Source of the DNA: Bacteroidales bacterium
GTDB lineage: Bacteria; Bacteroidota; Bacteroidia; Bacteroidales; Muribaculaceae
Assembly (NCBI GenBank): GCA_014800105.1
Contig: JAAVGQ010000038.1
Span: 3,597-10,895 of the forward strand
Length of the DNA stretch: 7,299 nt
Direction: 5' to 3'
Under the pieces are notes generated by a model that searched no databases, had not been told where the DNA came from, and saw only the letters and a list, made by a program, of their open reading frames with translations. A program made the translations under genes and the position numbers. Each line of letters opens with the position of its first letter. Positions within the stretch are counted from its first letter, which is position 1. Below, in pieces: positions 1 through 6,189 of the stretch.

Positions 1-872
1 ATGAACACGATACAGGGTGATTTCTCCTTAGCCTGCTTGAAGAGGTCACGGACGCGTGATGCACCCACGCCCACGAACATTTCCACGAAGTCACTTCCCG
101 ACATTGAGAAGAACGGCACGTTAGCCTCGCCGGCTACAGCCTTAGCAAGGAGCGTTTTACCTGTTCCGGGAGGGCCCACGAGGAGCGCGCCCTTTGGAAT
201 CTTGCCGCCCAGGTCAGTGTAACGCTGTGGATTCTTTAGGAACTCTACGATTTCCTCAATCTCAGTCTTGGCCTCTGAAAGTCCGGCTACATCTTTAAAT
301 GTCACCTGCACGGGACCATCCTTGTCAAAAATCTGAGCTTTAGATTTACCTACGTTAAAGATACCGCCGGGACCGCCCGAGCCATCCTTGCCGCTCATGC
401 GGCGCATGATGAAGAACCAGAACGCTATGATAAGCAGCAAGGGAAGCACTGACCACAGCATTCCGCCCCAGCCGCCACTGGTATCATATTTGTATTCCAG
501 AGGCTTGCCTCGCTGAGCCTGCCACTCCTTGAGGTCGACGGCAACAGCTGCACCTGAACCTATCTCAGTCACGATACGTGCATTCTTGAGCTCATCCTTG
601 GAATAGTTGGTGGTAGGGAAGGTAGCCTGGAACAGCGAGTCGGTTATATCCGCCTCCATTACTTCCTGCTTGGGGAAGATTGTCAGGCGTTTGATGCCAT
701 TATTGGCAGCGATGACGGAGTCACTCATAATCTCGCTGAAGCGGGTATATGAAATTTTTTCGGTAGCGGCGTGCTGGTCCATGTAGAACATAGCGAAGAG
801 GAACAGTGCCACGCCGGCATACATCCAGTAGAGACTGAATTTTATAGTTTTTTTCTTTTGAGGCTGGGCCAT
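1..872 (-). CDS. ftsH: ATP-dependent zinc metalloprotease FtsH, N-terminal part (cut by window edge)
   Basis: Membrane-anchored AAA+ protease that unfolds and degrades misfolded membrane proteins and short-lived cytoplasmic regulators. Only the first 290 residues are inside the window. Translating from the ATG at 872 gives a Lys-rich start (MAQPQKKK), a first membrane segment at about residues 14-30, an extracytoplasmic domain of roughly 105 residues, and a second membrane segment at about 138-156 ending in positive residues (MRRMSG). A Gly-rich linker and the AAA domain follow, with [11 protein letters not shown] at about 192-202 and Walker A GPPGTGKT at 233-240. [19 protein letters not shown] at 258-276 holds the pore-loop aromatic. 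The window ends at CIVF, just before the expected Walker B acidic residues, so the second region of homology and the zinc site (HExxH) are not visible. The frame is open to the edge. The start is 75 bp after the rsfS stop, and rsfS-ftsH is a familiar Bacteroidales order, so co-transcription is likely (inference). Confidence 0.96.
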   Translation of the reverse strand, partial: MAQPQKKKTIKFSLYWMYAGVALFLFAMFYMDQHAATEKISYTRFSEIMSDSVIAANNGIKRLTIFPKQEVMEADITDSLFQATFPTTNYSKDELKNARIVTEIGSGAAVAVDLKEWQAQRGKPLEYKYDTSGGWGGMLWSVLPLLLIIAFWFFIMRRMSGKDGSGGPGGIFNVGKSKAQIFDKDGPVQVTFKDVAGLSEAKTEIEEIVEFLKNPQRYTDLGGKIPKGALLVGPPGTGKTLLAKAVAGEANVPFFSMSGSDFVEMFVGVGASRVRDLFKQAKEKSPCIVF

Positions 873-947
873 AGATAAATAAGTGGGCTTTGCGGTAATG
901 TTAGTGATGATTTAAATCGTCGGCTTGAAGAACCGGGGCCGGGGGCC

Positions 948-1307
948 TCAGTCAAGGTCAGGGACGCGGGTCACAACGCCGTCGCTCCACAGGCCTTCGA
1001 GGTTATAGTGCTGGCGCATGTCGGGAGTAAAGACGTGGACGAGAGTGTCACCGTAGTCTATCACAATCCACTGAGCGTTGCGGTAACCATCATAATTGTA
1101 AGGCTTGATACGGGCTTTTTCAAGGAGCGATTCCCTGATGCTGTCAGCTATCGCGGCAACCTGAGTGGGAGTGTTACCCTGGCAGATGATGAAATTGCTT
1201 ATGGTGGTTCCTTCAATCTCGCTAAGGTCTACGAGAGTGATATCCTTTCCTTTACGATCCTGTATTCCCTCGATAATAAGTTGAGTGATATTATTGTTTT
1301 CAGTCAT
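948..1307 (-). CDS. rsfS: Ribosome silencing factor RsfS (DUF143/Iojap family)
   Basis: Binds ribosomal protein uL14 on the 50S subunit and blocks joining with 30S, lowering translation in starvation or stationary phase. The 119-residue product has the usual family length and landmarks: KDITLVDLSEIEGTTISNFIIC at about 21-42, the helix TPTQVAAIADSIRESL at about 46-61, W80, the DYGD motif at 84-87, HVF at 91-93, and YNLEGLW at 101-107. The frame stays open upstream to an ATG at 1370, which would add 21 residues. I chose the ATG at 1307 because family members begin close to this point and because a Bacteroidetes-type -7 box (1340-1347) lies between the two candidate starts. No Shine-Dalgarno is seen, and the bases before the ATG are A/T-rich, as is usual in this phylum. 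The gene is the probable first gene of an operon with ftsH. The stop is TGA at 948-950. Confidence 0.94.
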   Translation of the reverse strand: MTENNNITQLIIEGIQDRKGKDITLVDLSEIEGTTISNFIICQGNTPTQVAAIADSIRESLLEKARIKPYNYDGYRNAQWIVIDYGDTLVHVFTPDMRQHYNLEGLWSDGVVTRVPDLD

Positions 1308-1339
1308 GTTTAAAAAGTTAACTTCTATGATACGAAATA

Positions 1340-1347
1340 CAAAATTA
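1340..1347 (-). promoter_or_regulatory. Putative -7 promoter box for rsfS-ftsH
   Basis: On the minus strand these bases read TAATTTTG, an exact match to the Bacteroidetes -7 consensus TAnnTTTG. Transcription would start near 1331-1337, giving a leader of about 25-30 nt to the ATG at 1307. No clear TTTG-type -33 element is seen at the usual 17-23 nt spacing, so this rests on the -7 box and its position alone. Confidence 0.5.
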
Positions 1348-1416
1348 GTCAAAAAATCCGTAATATACATCTATTTAACACGCGAGAAGGCAAAAAAGAT
1401 TATTTTTAAAGCTTCA

Positions 1417-1466
1417 TTTGATAAATTTCCCCGGTATTAAGTCTTCCATAACGGGGAAATATCAAA
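1417..1466. repeat. Long imperfect inverted repeat upstream of rsfS
   Basis: TTTGAT (1417-1422) and ATTTCCCCG (1425-1433) pair with CGGGGAAAT (1452-1460) and ATCAAA (1461-1466). This gives 15 base pairs with a two-base bulge (1423-1424) and an 18-base loop (1434-1451). On the minus strand the stem is followed by U-rich sequence (complement of about 1390-1410), so it could end a leftward transcript from the palindrome array before the rsfS promoter. It could also be an operator or a member of the neighbouring repeat family. Confidence 0.6.
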
Positions 1467-1477
1467 AAATAAGTTGC

Positions 1478-1768
1478 ACCCACAGCCGTGGGTTAGTGAG
1501 TGGTGGTGAACAGTATCCCGAGACGACTCGGGGGTAACCTCTTAACACCCACTCCGTGGGTATATTCACCCGGTTTATAATTCCTTGATATATTAAGCGG
1601 CAATAGATATTGTCTGATTAAGATTGCACAAACCCACAGTAGTGGATGTCAATATGTTAACCATTATGGTTAAGGTTGCAGTAACCCACGGTAGTGGGTG
1701 CTAACAAGTTAACCCCGGGTTATCCCGGGGTAATAGACTCACATTCCCCCTGATCCCGCGGAGCGGGT
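1478..1768. repeat. REP/BIME-like array of short GC-rich palindromes
   Basis: Two kinds of palindrome sit close together, partly alternating. Type A has stem ACCCAC/GTGGGT and a 3-4 nt loop. It occurs at 1478-1493 (loop AGCC), 1547-1561 (TCC), 1632-1647 (AGTA, one stem mismatch), 1684-1699 (GGTA), and as the variant CCCGC-GGA-GCGGG at 1755-1767. Type B lies between them: CCCGAG-ACGA-CTCGGG at 1517-1532, TTAACCAT-T-ATGGTTAA at 1657-1673, and ACCCCGGG-TTAT-CCCGGGGT at 1712-1731. Two type A copies (1632, 1684) share the flank TTAAGnTTGCA, and 1478 has a shorter form of it. The layout resembles repetitive extragenic palindromes grouped into mosaic elements, which in other bacteria are mobilised by RAYT (Y1) transposases encoded elsewhere; none is present here. 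Assignment to the REP class is inference from form, since copies elsewhere in the genome cannot be seen. Confidence 0.65.
1618..1721 (+). repeat. 52-bp direct tandem repeat, two units
   Basis: Units begin at 1618 and 1670. Over the first 45 positions (1618-1662 against 1670-1714) they match at 36. Each unit runs TTAAG-n-TTGCA, then the ACCCAC-nGTA-GTGGnT hairpin, then a spacer, then GTTAACC leading into a type B palindrome. The differing bases are spread out and the palindrome halves are kept, so this is an old duplication of one composite unit within the array. Confidence 0.7.
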
Positions 1769-1795
1769 GTGACAAATAAATAACGTATTAAGCAC

Positions 1796-1828
1796 CAAGC
1801 GGCCCCGTCATCTCGACGAGGCCGCTTG
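1796..1828. terminator. Terminator-like hairpin inside the intergenic region
   Basis: CAAGCGGCC (1796-1804) pairs perfectly with GGCCGCTTG (1820-1828). After one mismatch, CGTC (1806-1809) pairs with GACG (1815-1818) around the loop ATCTC. The apical part is nearly identical to that of the hairpin after nifJ (6032-6044), which suggests a shared terminator design. Neither side has a good U-tract (ATAAACC on plus, GTGCTTAATACG on minus), so termination is inferred. If real, it implies a transcript crossing the palindrome array or entering from the right. Confidence 0.5.
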
Positions 1829-1836
1829 ATAAACCA

Positions 1837-1866
1837 ATCATTATCACATTATATCATTATCACATT
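1837..1866. repeat. 14-bp direct repeat, 16-bp period
   Basis: ATCATTATCACATT occurs at 1837-1850 and again at 1853-1866, separated by AT. It is A/T-rich and lies directly after the 1796-1828 hairpin. It could be a tandem duplication by slippage or a paired protein-binding site; nothing else in the window repeats it. Confidence 0.7.
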
Positions 1867-2056
1867 TTATCTATTGTCAGTGAAGGAAGAGTGTCAACTT
1901 CCTCCGAGAAAGCTTCCTTGCGGGTGGCTTTCACTAATTAAACAACCGTATTTGATAAAAGGTTCACAGCGTCACAAAAAAAATTCATGCCATTGTAAAA
2001 GTAATGGTGAGCCTACGGTTAAAGTGTAGGAAGTCCGCCTATTTACGCAGTGACAT

Positions 2057-2072
2057 ACCCACGGCAGTGGGT
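2057..2072. repeat. Isolated type A palindrome, inverted orientation
   Basis: ACCCAC-GGCA-GTGGGT, a perfect 6-bp stem. Read on the minus strand with its flank it is GCACCCAC-TGCC-GTGGGTA, differing from the copy at 1476-1494 (GCACCCAC-AGCC-GTGGGTT) in one loop base and the last base. It is therefore an inverted copy of the array's first palindrome, 560 bp away. Confidence 0.65.
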
Positions 2073-2089
2073 GCGTCGCCCCCCCCTCA

Positions 2090-2168
2090 AGAGTTTCAGG
2101 TATAATGCGATCGAATTCTAAATTCCATGTGGAGCATTGTACCCCCTCCGCGGGCGTGGCTAAACTCT
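2090..2168. other. Nested multi-stem element (candidate structured RNA or repeat)
   Basis: Outer stem: AGAGTTT (2090-2096) and, after a one-base bulge, AG (2098-2099) pair with CTAAACTCT (2160-2168). Middle stem: GTATAATGC (2100-2108) pairs with GCATTGTAC (2134-2142), nine pairs with one T-G. Inner hairpin: GAATT-CTA-AATTC (2113-2125). A degenerate type A palindrome (2141-2155) sits between the middle and outer 3' arms and shares two bases with the middle stem. The nesting is consistent with one folded unit, either an RNA or single-stranded DNA of a dispersed element. Strand is not decided: no promoter or terminator was found that clearly belongs to it. The conceptual minus-strand peptide here looks to me like small hypothetical proteins annotated in Bacteroides, an impression I cannot verify. 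Confidence 0.4.
2141..2155. repeat. Degenerate palindrome, inverted relative to the 1755 copy
   Basis: On the minus strand this is GCCCGC-GGA-GGGGGT, close to TCCCGC-GGA-GCGGGT at 1754-1768 in the array. One internal pair (G-G) is broken and the outermost is a wobble, so the copy appears to be decaying or partly absorbed into the neighbouring stem. Confidence 0.5.
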
Positions 2169-2313
2169 CAATCACCAGTAAATATTCGCCCGTTAGGACT
2201 TATTTATACCCTCTGATTTTCAGGAAGTGTTAAATATTAGCCAAATCTCAAGTTGATGCGAACGGTTTATAAGTTTTTTGTCAAAAATGTAGGTGAAGTA
2301 CAACAAAATTTCG

Positions 2314-2413
2314 TATCTTCGCGGTGCTATATGGACTCGTGTCAACGATGTCGTAGGCACACAATATAGACTATATAATATAAACCAATACAAATCCCTA
2401 ACTAACGTTACTT
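2314..2413 (+). promoter_or_regulatory. Putative nifJ promoter and leader
   Basis: TATCTTCG at 2314-2321 matches the Bacteroidetes -7 box TAnnTTTG except for one base (C for the last T). Transcription would begin near 2327, giving a leader of about 87 nt. A convincing -33 TTTG is absent at normal spacing; the nearest TTTTTTG (2274-2280) is too far upstream. The leader can form a weak outer stem CTATAT (2327-2332) with ATATAG (2364-2369). Inside it, two TCGT copies (2337-2340, 2351-2354) compete for one ACGA (2345-2348). There is no Shine-Dalgarno before the ATG at 2414. Confidence 0.45.
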
Positions 2414-5400
2414 ATGAGTAAAGAAAAGAAATTCTTAACCTGTGACGGTAACCAGGCAGCTGCTCACGTGAGCTACATGTTCAGCGAAGTTGCAGCTATC
2501 TATCCCATTACTCCCTCGTCAACCATGGCAGAATATGTCGACGAGTGGGCTGCCGCAGGTCGCAAGAACATCTTCGGCGAGACTGTTCTCGTTCAGGAAA
2601 TGCAGTCAGAAGGTGGTGCAGCAGGAGCCGTTCACGGTTCATTGATGGCCGGTGCTCTCACCACTACCTACACCGCCTCACAGGGTCTTCTCCTGATGAT
2701 CCCCAACATGTACAAGATTGCCGGCGAACAGCTCCCCTGCGTGTTCCACGTTTCAGCTCGTACTATTGCTTCTCACGCTCTTTCTATCTTTGGTGACCAC
2801 CAGGATGTAATGGCTGTGCGCCAGACCGGTTTCGCTATGCTTGCTGAAGGTTCAGTTCAGGAAGTTATGGACCTCTCAGGTGTCGCTCACCTTTCAACCA
2901 TCAAGAGCCGCATTCCTTTCGTAAACTTCTTCGACGGTTTCCGTACTTCTCACGAGATTCAGAAAATCGAGCAGATCGATATGGAAGATCTCGAACCCCT
3001 GTTGGACCGCGAGGCTGTTGCTGACTTCCGTCGTCGTGCCCTCACTCCCGAGGCTCCCATCGCACGCGGTATGGCTGAGAACAGCGACGTATTCTTCCAG
3101 CACCGTGAAGCTTGCAACACAACCTACCAGAATGTTCCCGAGGTTGTTGAGCACTACATGAATGAAATCTCTCGCATCACCGGCCGCAAATATGGTCTCT
3201 TCAACTACTACGGTGCTCCCGATGCTGAGCGCGTAATCATCGCTATGGGTTCAGTTACCCAGGCAGCTGAGGAAGCTATCGATTACCTCGTTGAGAAGGG
3301 TGAGAAAGTTGGTATGGTAGCTGTTCACCTCTACCGTCCCTTCAGCGCCAAGCACTTCCTCGCAGCTGTTCCCGCAACTGCTAAGCGTATCGCTGTTCTC
3401 GACCGCACCAAGGAACCCGGTGCCAACGGCGAGCCCCTCCTCCTTGACGTTAAGGATTGCTTCTATGGCAAGGCTGACGCTCCCCTCATCGTAGGTGGTC
3501 GTTACGGTCTCGCTTCTAAGGATACTACACCCAGCGAAATCATCTCAGTATTCGAGAACCTCGCTCTTCCCACTCCCAAGGACCGCTTCACCGTGGGTAT
3601 CGTTGACGACGTTACCTTCACTTCTCTTCCCCTCCTGCCCGCAATGGCACTCGGCGGAAAGAGCACTTACGAAGCTAAGTTCTACGGTCTCGGTGCCGAC
3701 GGTACTGTAGGTGCTAACAAGAACTCTATCAAGATTATCGGCGAGAACACCAACAAGTATTGCCAGGCTTACTTCGCTTACGACTCTAAGAAGTCAGGTG
3801 GTTTCACTTGCTCCCACCTCCGTTTCGGTGACGAGCCCATCCGCTCTACTTACCTCGTTAACACTCCTAACTTCGTAGCATGTCACGTTCAGGCTTACCT
3901 GCACATGTATGACGTTCTCCGTGGTCTCCGTGACGGTGGTACATTCCTTCTCAACACCATCTGGGAAGGTGAAGAGCTCGTTAAGAACCTCCCCAACAAG
4001 ATTAAGAAATATTGTGCTGACCACAATATCACTTTCTACTATATCGACGCAACCAAGATTGCTCAGGAAATTGGCCTCGGTAACCGCACCAACACCATCC
4101 TCCAGAGCGCATTCTTCCGCATCACCGAGGTTATCCCCGTTGATCTCGCCATCGAGCAGATGAAGAAATTCATCGTTAAGAGCTACGGTAAGAAGGGTCA
4201 GGATGTTGTTGATAAGAACTATGCAGCCGTTGACCGCGGCGGTGAGTACAAGCAGCTCCCCGTTGATCCCGCTTGGTCACAGCTCGAAATCGAAGCTCCC
4301 GCTCCCAATGATGATCCCGAGTTCATCAACAAGCTCGTTCGTCCTATCAACGCTCAGGACGGTGACCTCCTCAAGGTATCTGACTTCAAGGATATCGCTG
4401 ACGGTTTCTGGGAACAGGGCACTGCCGCTTACGAAAAGCGCGGTGTAGCTGCATTCGTTCCCCAGTGGCTCGAAGAGAACTGTATCCAGTGTAACAAGTG
4501 TGCTTACGTTTGTCCTCACGCTGCAATCCGTCCCTTCGTTCTCGATGCTGCTGAAATGTCAGCTGCTCCCTTCGCTGAAGATAAAACTCTTCCCGCTATC
4601 GGCAAGACCTTCGAAGGCATGCGCTTCGTTCAGGCTGTTGACGTTCTCGACTGTCTGGGCTGCGGTAACTGTGTTGACGTTTGTCCCGGCAAGAAGGGCG
4701 TGAAGGCTCTCGAAATGAAGCCCCTCGAAACCCAGCTCGACGTTCAGACTGAATGGAATTACTGCGTTAAGAAGGTTGCTTCAAAGCAGAATCTCGTTGA
4801 CATCAAGGCTAACGTTAAGAACAGCCAGTTTGCTACTCCTTACTTTGAATTCTCAGGTGCTTGCTCAGGTTGTGGTGAAACTCCCTACGTTAAGCTCATT
4901 TCTCAGCTCTTCGGTGAGCACGAGATGGTTGCTAACGCAACAGGTTGCTCTTCAATCTACTCAGGTTCAGTACCCTCAACTCCTTACACCAAGAATGCTG
5001 CCGGTCACGGTCCCGCATGGGGTAACTCACTCTTCGAGGACTTCGCTGAATTTGGCCTCGGTATGAACATCGCTAACGAGAAGATGACCGAGCGCCTCGA
5101 AGGCTTCATGAAGGACGCTACCGAGTGTCCCACCTGCAGCGACGAGATCAAGAAGCTCGCTGCTGAATGGCTCGAAAACAAGGATGACGCAGCTGCTACC
5201 CGCCGCATCGCTGACGCTCTCATCCCCCTCTGCGAGGCTTGCGGATGTGACGTTTGCAAGAACATCCTTTCACTCAAGGGCTTCATCGCCAAGCGCACTC
5301 ACTGGATCATCGCCGGTGACGGTGCCGCTTATGACATAGGCTTCGGCGGTCTCGACCACGTGCTCGCTTCAGGCAAGAACGTAAACGTACTCGTAGTTGA

Positions 5401-5992
5401 CACTGAGGTTTACTCTAACACCGGTGGTCAGTCATCAAAGGCTACTCCCCTCGGCGCTATCGCTAAGTTCGCAGCTTCAGGTAAGCGCATCCGCAAGAAG
5501 GACCTCGGTCTCATCGCTACAACCTACGGCTATGTATACGTAGCACAGGTAGCTATGGGTGCTGACCAGGCTCAGACCCTCAAGGCTATCCGCGAGGCTG
5601 AAGCTTACGACGGACCCTCAATCATCATCGCTTACTCTCCCTGTATCAACCACGGCCTCAAGGCAGGCATGGGCAAGTCACAGCAGGAAGAAGCTCGCGC
5701 TGTTGAATGTGGTTACTGGCACCTCTGGCGTTACAACCCTGCCGTTGAAGCTGAAGGCAAGAACCCCTTCTCGCTTGACAGCAAGGAACCCCAGTGGGAT
5801 AAGTTCGAGGACTTCCTCAAGGGCGAAGTACGTTACGCTTCAGTATTGAAGCAGTACCCCGCTGAGGCTCAGGAACTCTTCAACGCAGCCCGTGACAATG
5901 CTAAGTGGCGTTACAACAACTACCGCCGTCTTGCACAGCAGCAGTGGGGCGTTGATCCTGAAATCAAACCCATCGAAGAAATGAACAAGTAA
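2414..5992 (+). CDS. nifJ: Pyruvate:ferredoxin (flavodoxin) oxidoreductase, single-chain PFOR
   Basis: Cytoplasmic thiamine-diphosphate, iron-sulfur enzyme: pyruvate + CoA + 2 oxidised ferredoxin gives acetyl-CoA + CO2 + reduced ferredoxin, the main pyruvate outlet in strict anaerobes. Its 1192 residues match the usual 1170-1230. The N-terminal domain has YPITPSSTMAEYVDEWA (30-46) and the substrate-side Arg in SARTIASHA (R116). The ferredoxin-like domain carries two 4Fe-4S motifs, C690/C693/C696/C700 and C747/C750/C753/C757. Proximal-cluster ligands would be C817, C820, C845 and C1077. The TPP-binding motif runs from GDGAAYDIGFGG (968-979) through DTEVYSNTGGQSSKATP (996-1012). All key residues are present, so I expect an active enzyme. 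An unusual Cys-rich segment lies at 905-948. Codon use is strongly biased (GCT, CTC, CCC, CGT/CGC), as in very highly expressed genes. The gene stands alone, ends in tandem stops (TAATAA), and is followed by a terminator. Confidence 0.98.
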   Translation: MSKEKKFLTCDGNQAAAHVSYMFSEVAAIYPITPSSTMAEYVDEWAAAGRKNIFGETVLVQEMQSEGGAAGAVHGSLMAGALTTTYTASQGLLLMIPNMYKIAGEQLPCVFHVSARTIASHALSIFGDHQDVMAVRQTGFAMLAEGSVQEVMDLSGVAHLSTIKSRIPFVNFFDGFRTSHEIQKIEQIDMEDLEPLLDREAVADFRRRALTPEAPIARGMAENSDVFFQHREACNTTYQNVPEVVEHYMNEISRITGRKYGLFNYYGAPDAERVIIAMGSVTQAAEEAIDYLVEKGEKVGMVAVHLYRPFSAKHFLAAVPATAKRIAVLDRTKEPGANGEPLLLDVKDCFYGKADAPLIVGGRYGLASKDTTPSEIISVFENLALPTPKDRFTVGIVDDVTFTSLPLLPAMALGGKSTYEAKFYGLGADGTVGANKNSIKIIGENTNKYCQAYFAYDSKKSGGFTCSHLRFGDEPIRSTYLVNTPNFVACHVQAYLHMYDVLRGLRDGGTFLLNTIWEGEELVKNLPNKIKKYCADHNITFYYIDATKIAQEIGLGNRTNTILQSAFFRITEVIPVDLAIEQMKKFIVKSYGKKGQDVVDKNYAAVDRGGEYKQLPVDPAWSQLEIEAPAPNDDPEFINKLVRPINAQDGDLLKVSDFKDIADGFWEQGTAAYEKRGVAAFVPQWLEENCIQCNKCAYVCPHAAIRPFVLDAAEMSAAPFAEDKTLPAIGKTFEGMRFVQAVDVLDCLGCGNCVDVCPGKKGVKALEMKPLETQLDVQTEWNYCVKKVASKQNLVDIKANVKNSQFATPYFEFSGACSGCGETPYVKLISQLFGEHEMVANATGCSSIYSGSVPSTPYTKNAAGHGPAWGNSLFEDFAEFGLGMNIANEKMTERLEGFMKDATECPTCSDEIKKLAAEWLENKDDAAATRRIADALIPLCEACGCDVCKNILSLKGFIAKRTHWIIAGDGAAYDIGFGGLDHVLASGKNVNVLVVDTEVYSNTGGQSSKATPLGAIAKFAASGKRIRKKDLGLIATTYGYVYVAQVAMGADQAQTLKAIREAEAYDGPSIIIAYSPCINHGLKAGMGKSQQEEARAVECGYWHLWRYNPAVEAEGKNPFSLDSKEPQWDKFEDFLKGEVRYASVLKQYPAEAQELFNAARDNAKWRYNNYRRLAQQQWGVDPEIKPIEEMNK

Positions 5993-6018
5993 TAAACCAC
6001 TTGTCCTTCGACATAACA

Positions 6019-6063
6019 AGCCGCCCGCGGTCGTCAGCTCGACGCCCTCGGGCGGCTCTCTTT
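6019..6063 (+). terminator. Rho-independent-type terminator of nifJ
   Basis: AGCCGCCCG (6019-6027) pairs with CGGGCGGCT (6049-6057), a perfect 9-bp GC-rich stem. Above it CGTC (6032-6035) pairs with GACG (6041-6044) around the loop AGCTC. A short pyrimidine run (CTCTTT) follows. It lies 27 bp after the nifJ stop, the expected position. Confidence 0.8.
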
Positions 6064-6082
6064 ATATAAAATCAAAAAACAC

Positions 6083-6139
6083 ACCATGTGTCCTTTTTTT
6101 AGGACACAAATGGTAAAAAGTGTCCTCTAAAAAAGGACA
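6083..6139. repeat. Two adjacent GTGTCCT/AGGACA palindromes
   Basis: First copy: GTGTCCT (6088-6094), six T, AGGACAC (6101-6107), extended by ACCAT (6083-6087) pairing with ATGGT (6110-6114) across a two-base bulge. Second copy: TGTCCT (6121-6126), CTAAAAA, AGGACA (6134-6139), also preceded by G. Centre-to-centre distance is about 32 bp, roughly three helical turns. The pair could be dimer binding sites or hairpin ends of a small degenerate mobile element. No promoter is obvious beside it. Confidence 0.6.
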
Positions 6140-6189
6140 GATAAAAAAATATTAAACCATAGGATGCGAAAATGTATATATAAAGCTAA

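Larger units (their letters stand above)
1308..2413. other. Gene-free, hairpin-rich divergent intergenic region
   Basis: This 1.1 kb gap separates the divergent rsfS and nifJ genes. I find no convincing protein gene in any frame. The short open frames present (for example 1826-2029 plus and 1972-2175 minus) run through palindromes and show no start context, domain or composition of a real gene. What it does hold, left to right: the rsfS promoter, an imperfect inverted repeat (1417-1466), a palindrome array (1478-1768), a terminator-like hairpin (1796-1828), a 16-bp-period direct repeat (1837-1866), several small hairpins (about 1880-2030), inverted copies of the array palindromes (2057-2072, 2141-2155), a nested structure (2090-2168), and the nifJ promoter. 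The small hairpins include GGAAG/CTTCC at 1885-1902, CCATT/AATGG at 1990-2007 and CCTACG/TGTAGG at 2012-2030. It may include an untranslated RNA or a remnant of a mobile repeat. Confidence 0.8.

Noticed and set aside
1..222. Plus-strand frame opposite ftsH, and similar antisense frames at 1008-1313 and 6421-6681
   Set aside because: Antisense to well-supported genes, with no independent coding evidence.
948..1370. Longer rsfS start at 1370
   Set aside because: The extra 21 residues are not typical of the family, and the -7 promoter box would lie inside the coding sequence; the ATG at 1307 fits better.
1478..1768. CRISPR array
   Set aside because: The repeats are short, variable palindromes without uniform repeats or regular unique spacers, and no cas gene is present.
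1972..2175. 67-codon open frame on the minus strand, and a 67-codon frame at 1826-2029 on plus
   Set aside because: Both run through palindromes and stems, overlap each other, and lack start context or a recognisable domain. The minus frame includes a GGG-rich run from a C8 homopolymer. Small proteins annotated from such repeats are probably artefacts.
2545..5849. Many open frames on both strands inside nifJ
   Set aside because: They are out-of-frame or antisense shadows produced by strong codon bias and low stop density in a highly expressed gene.
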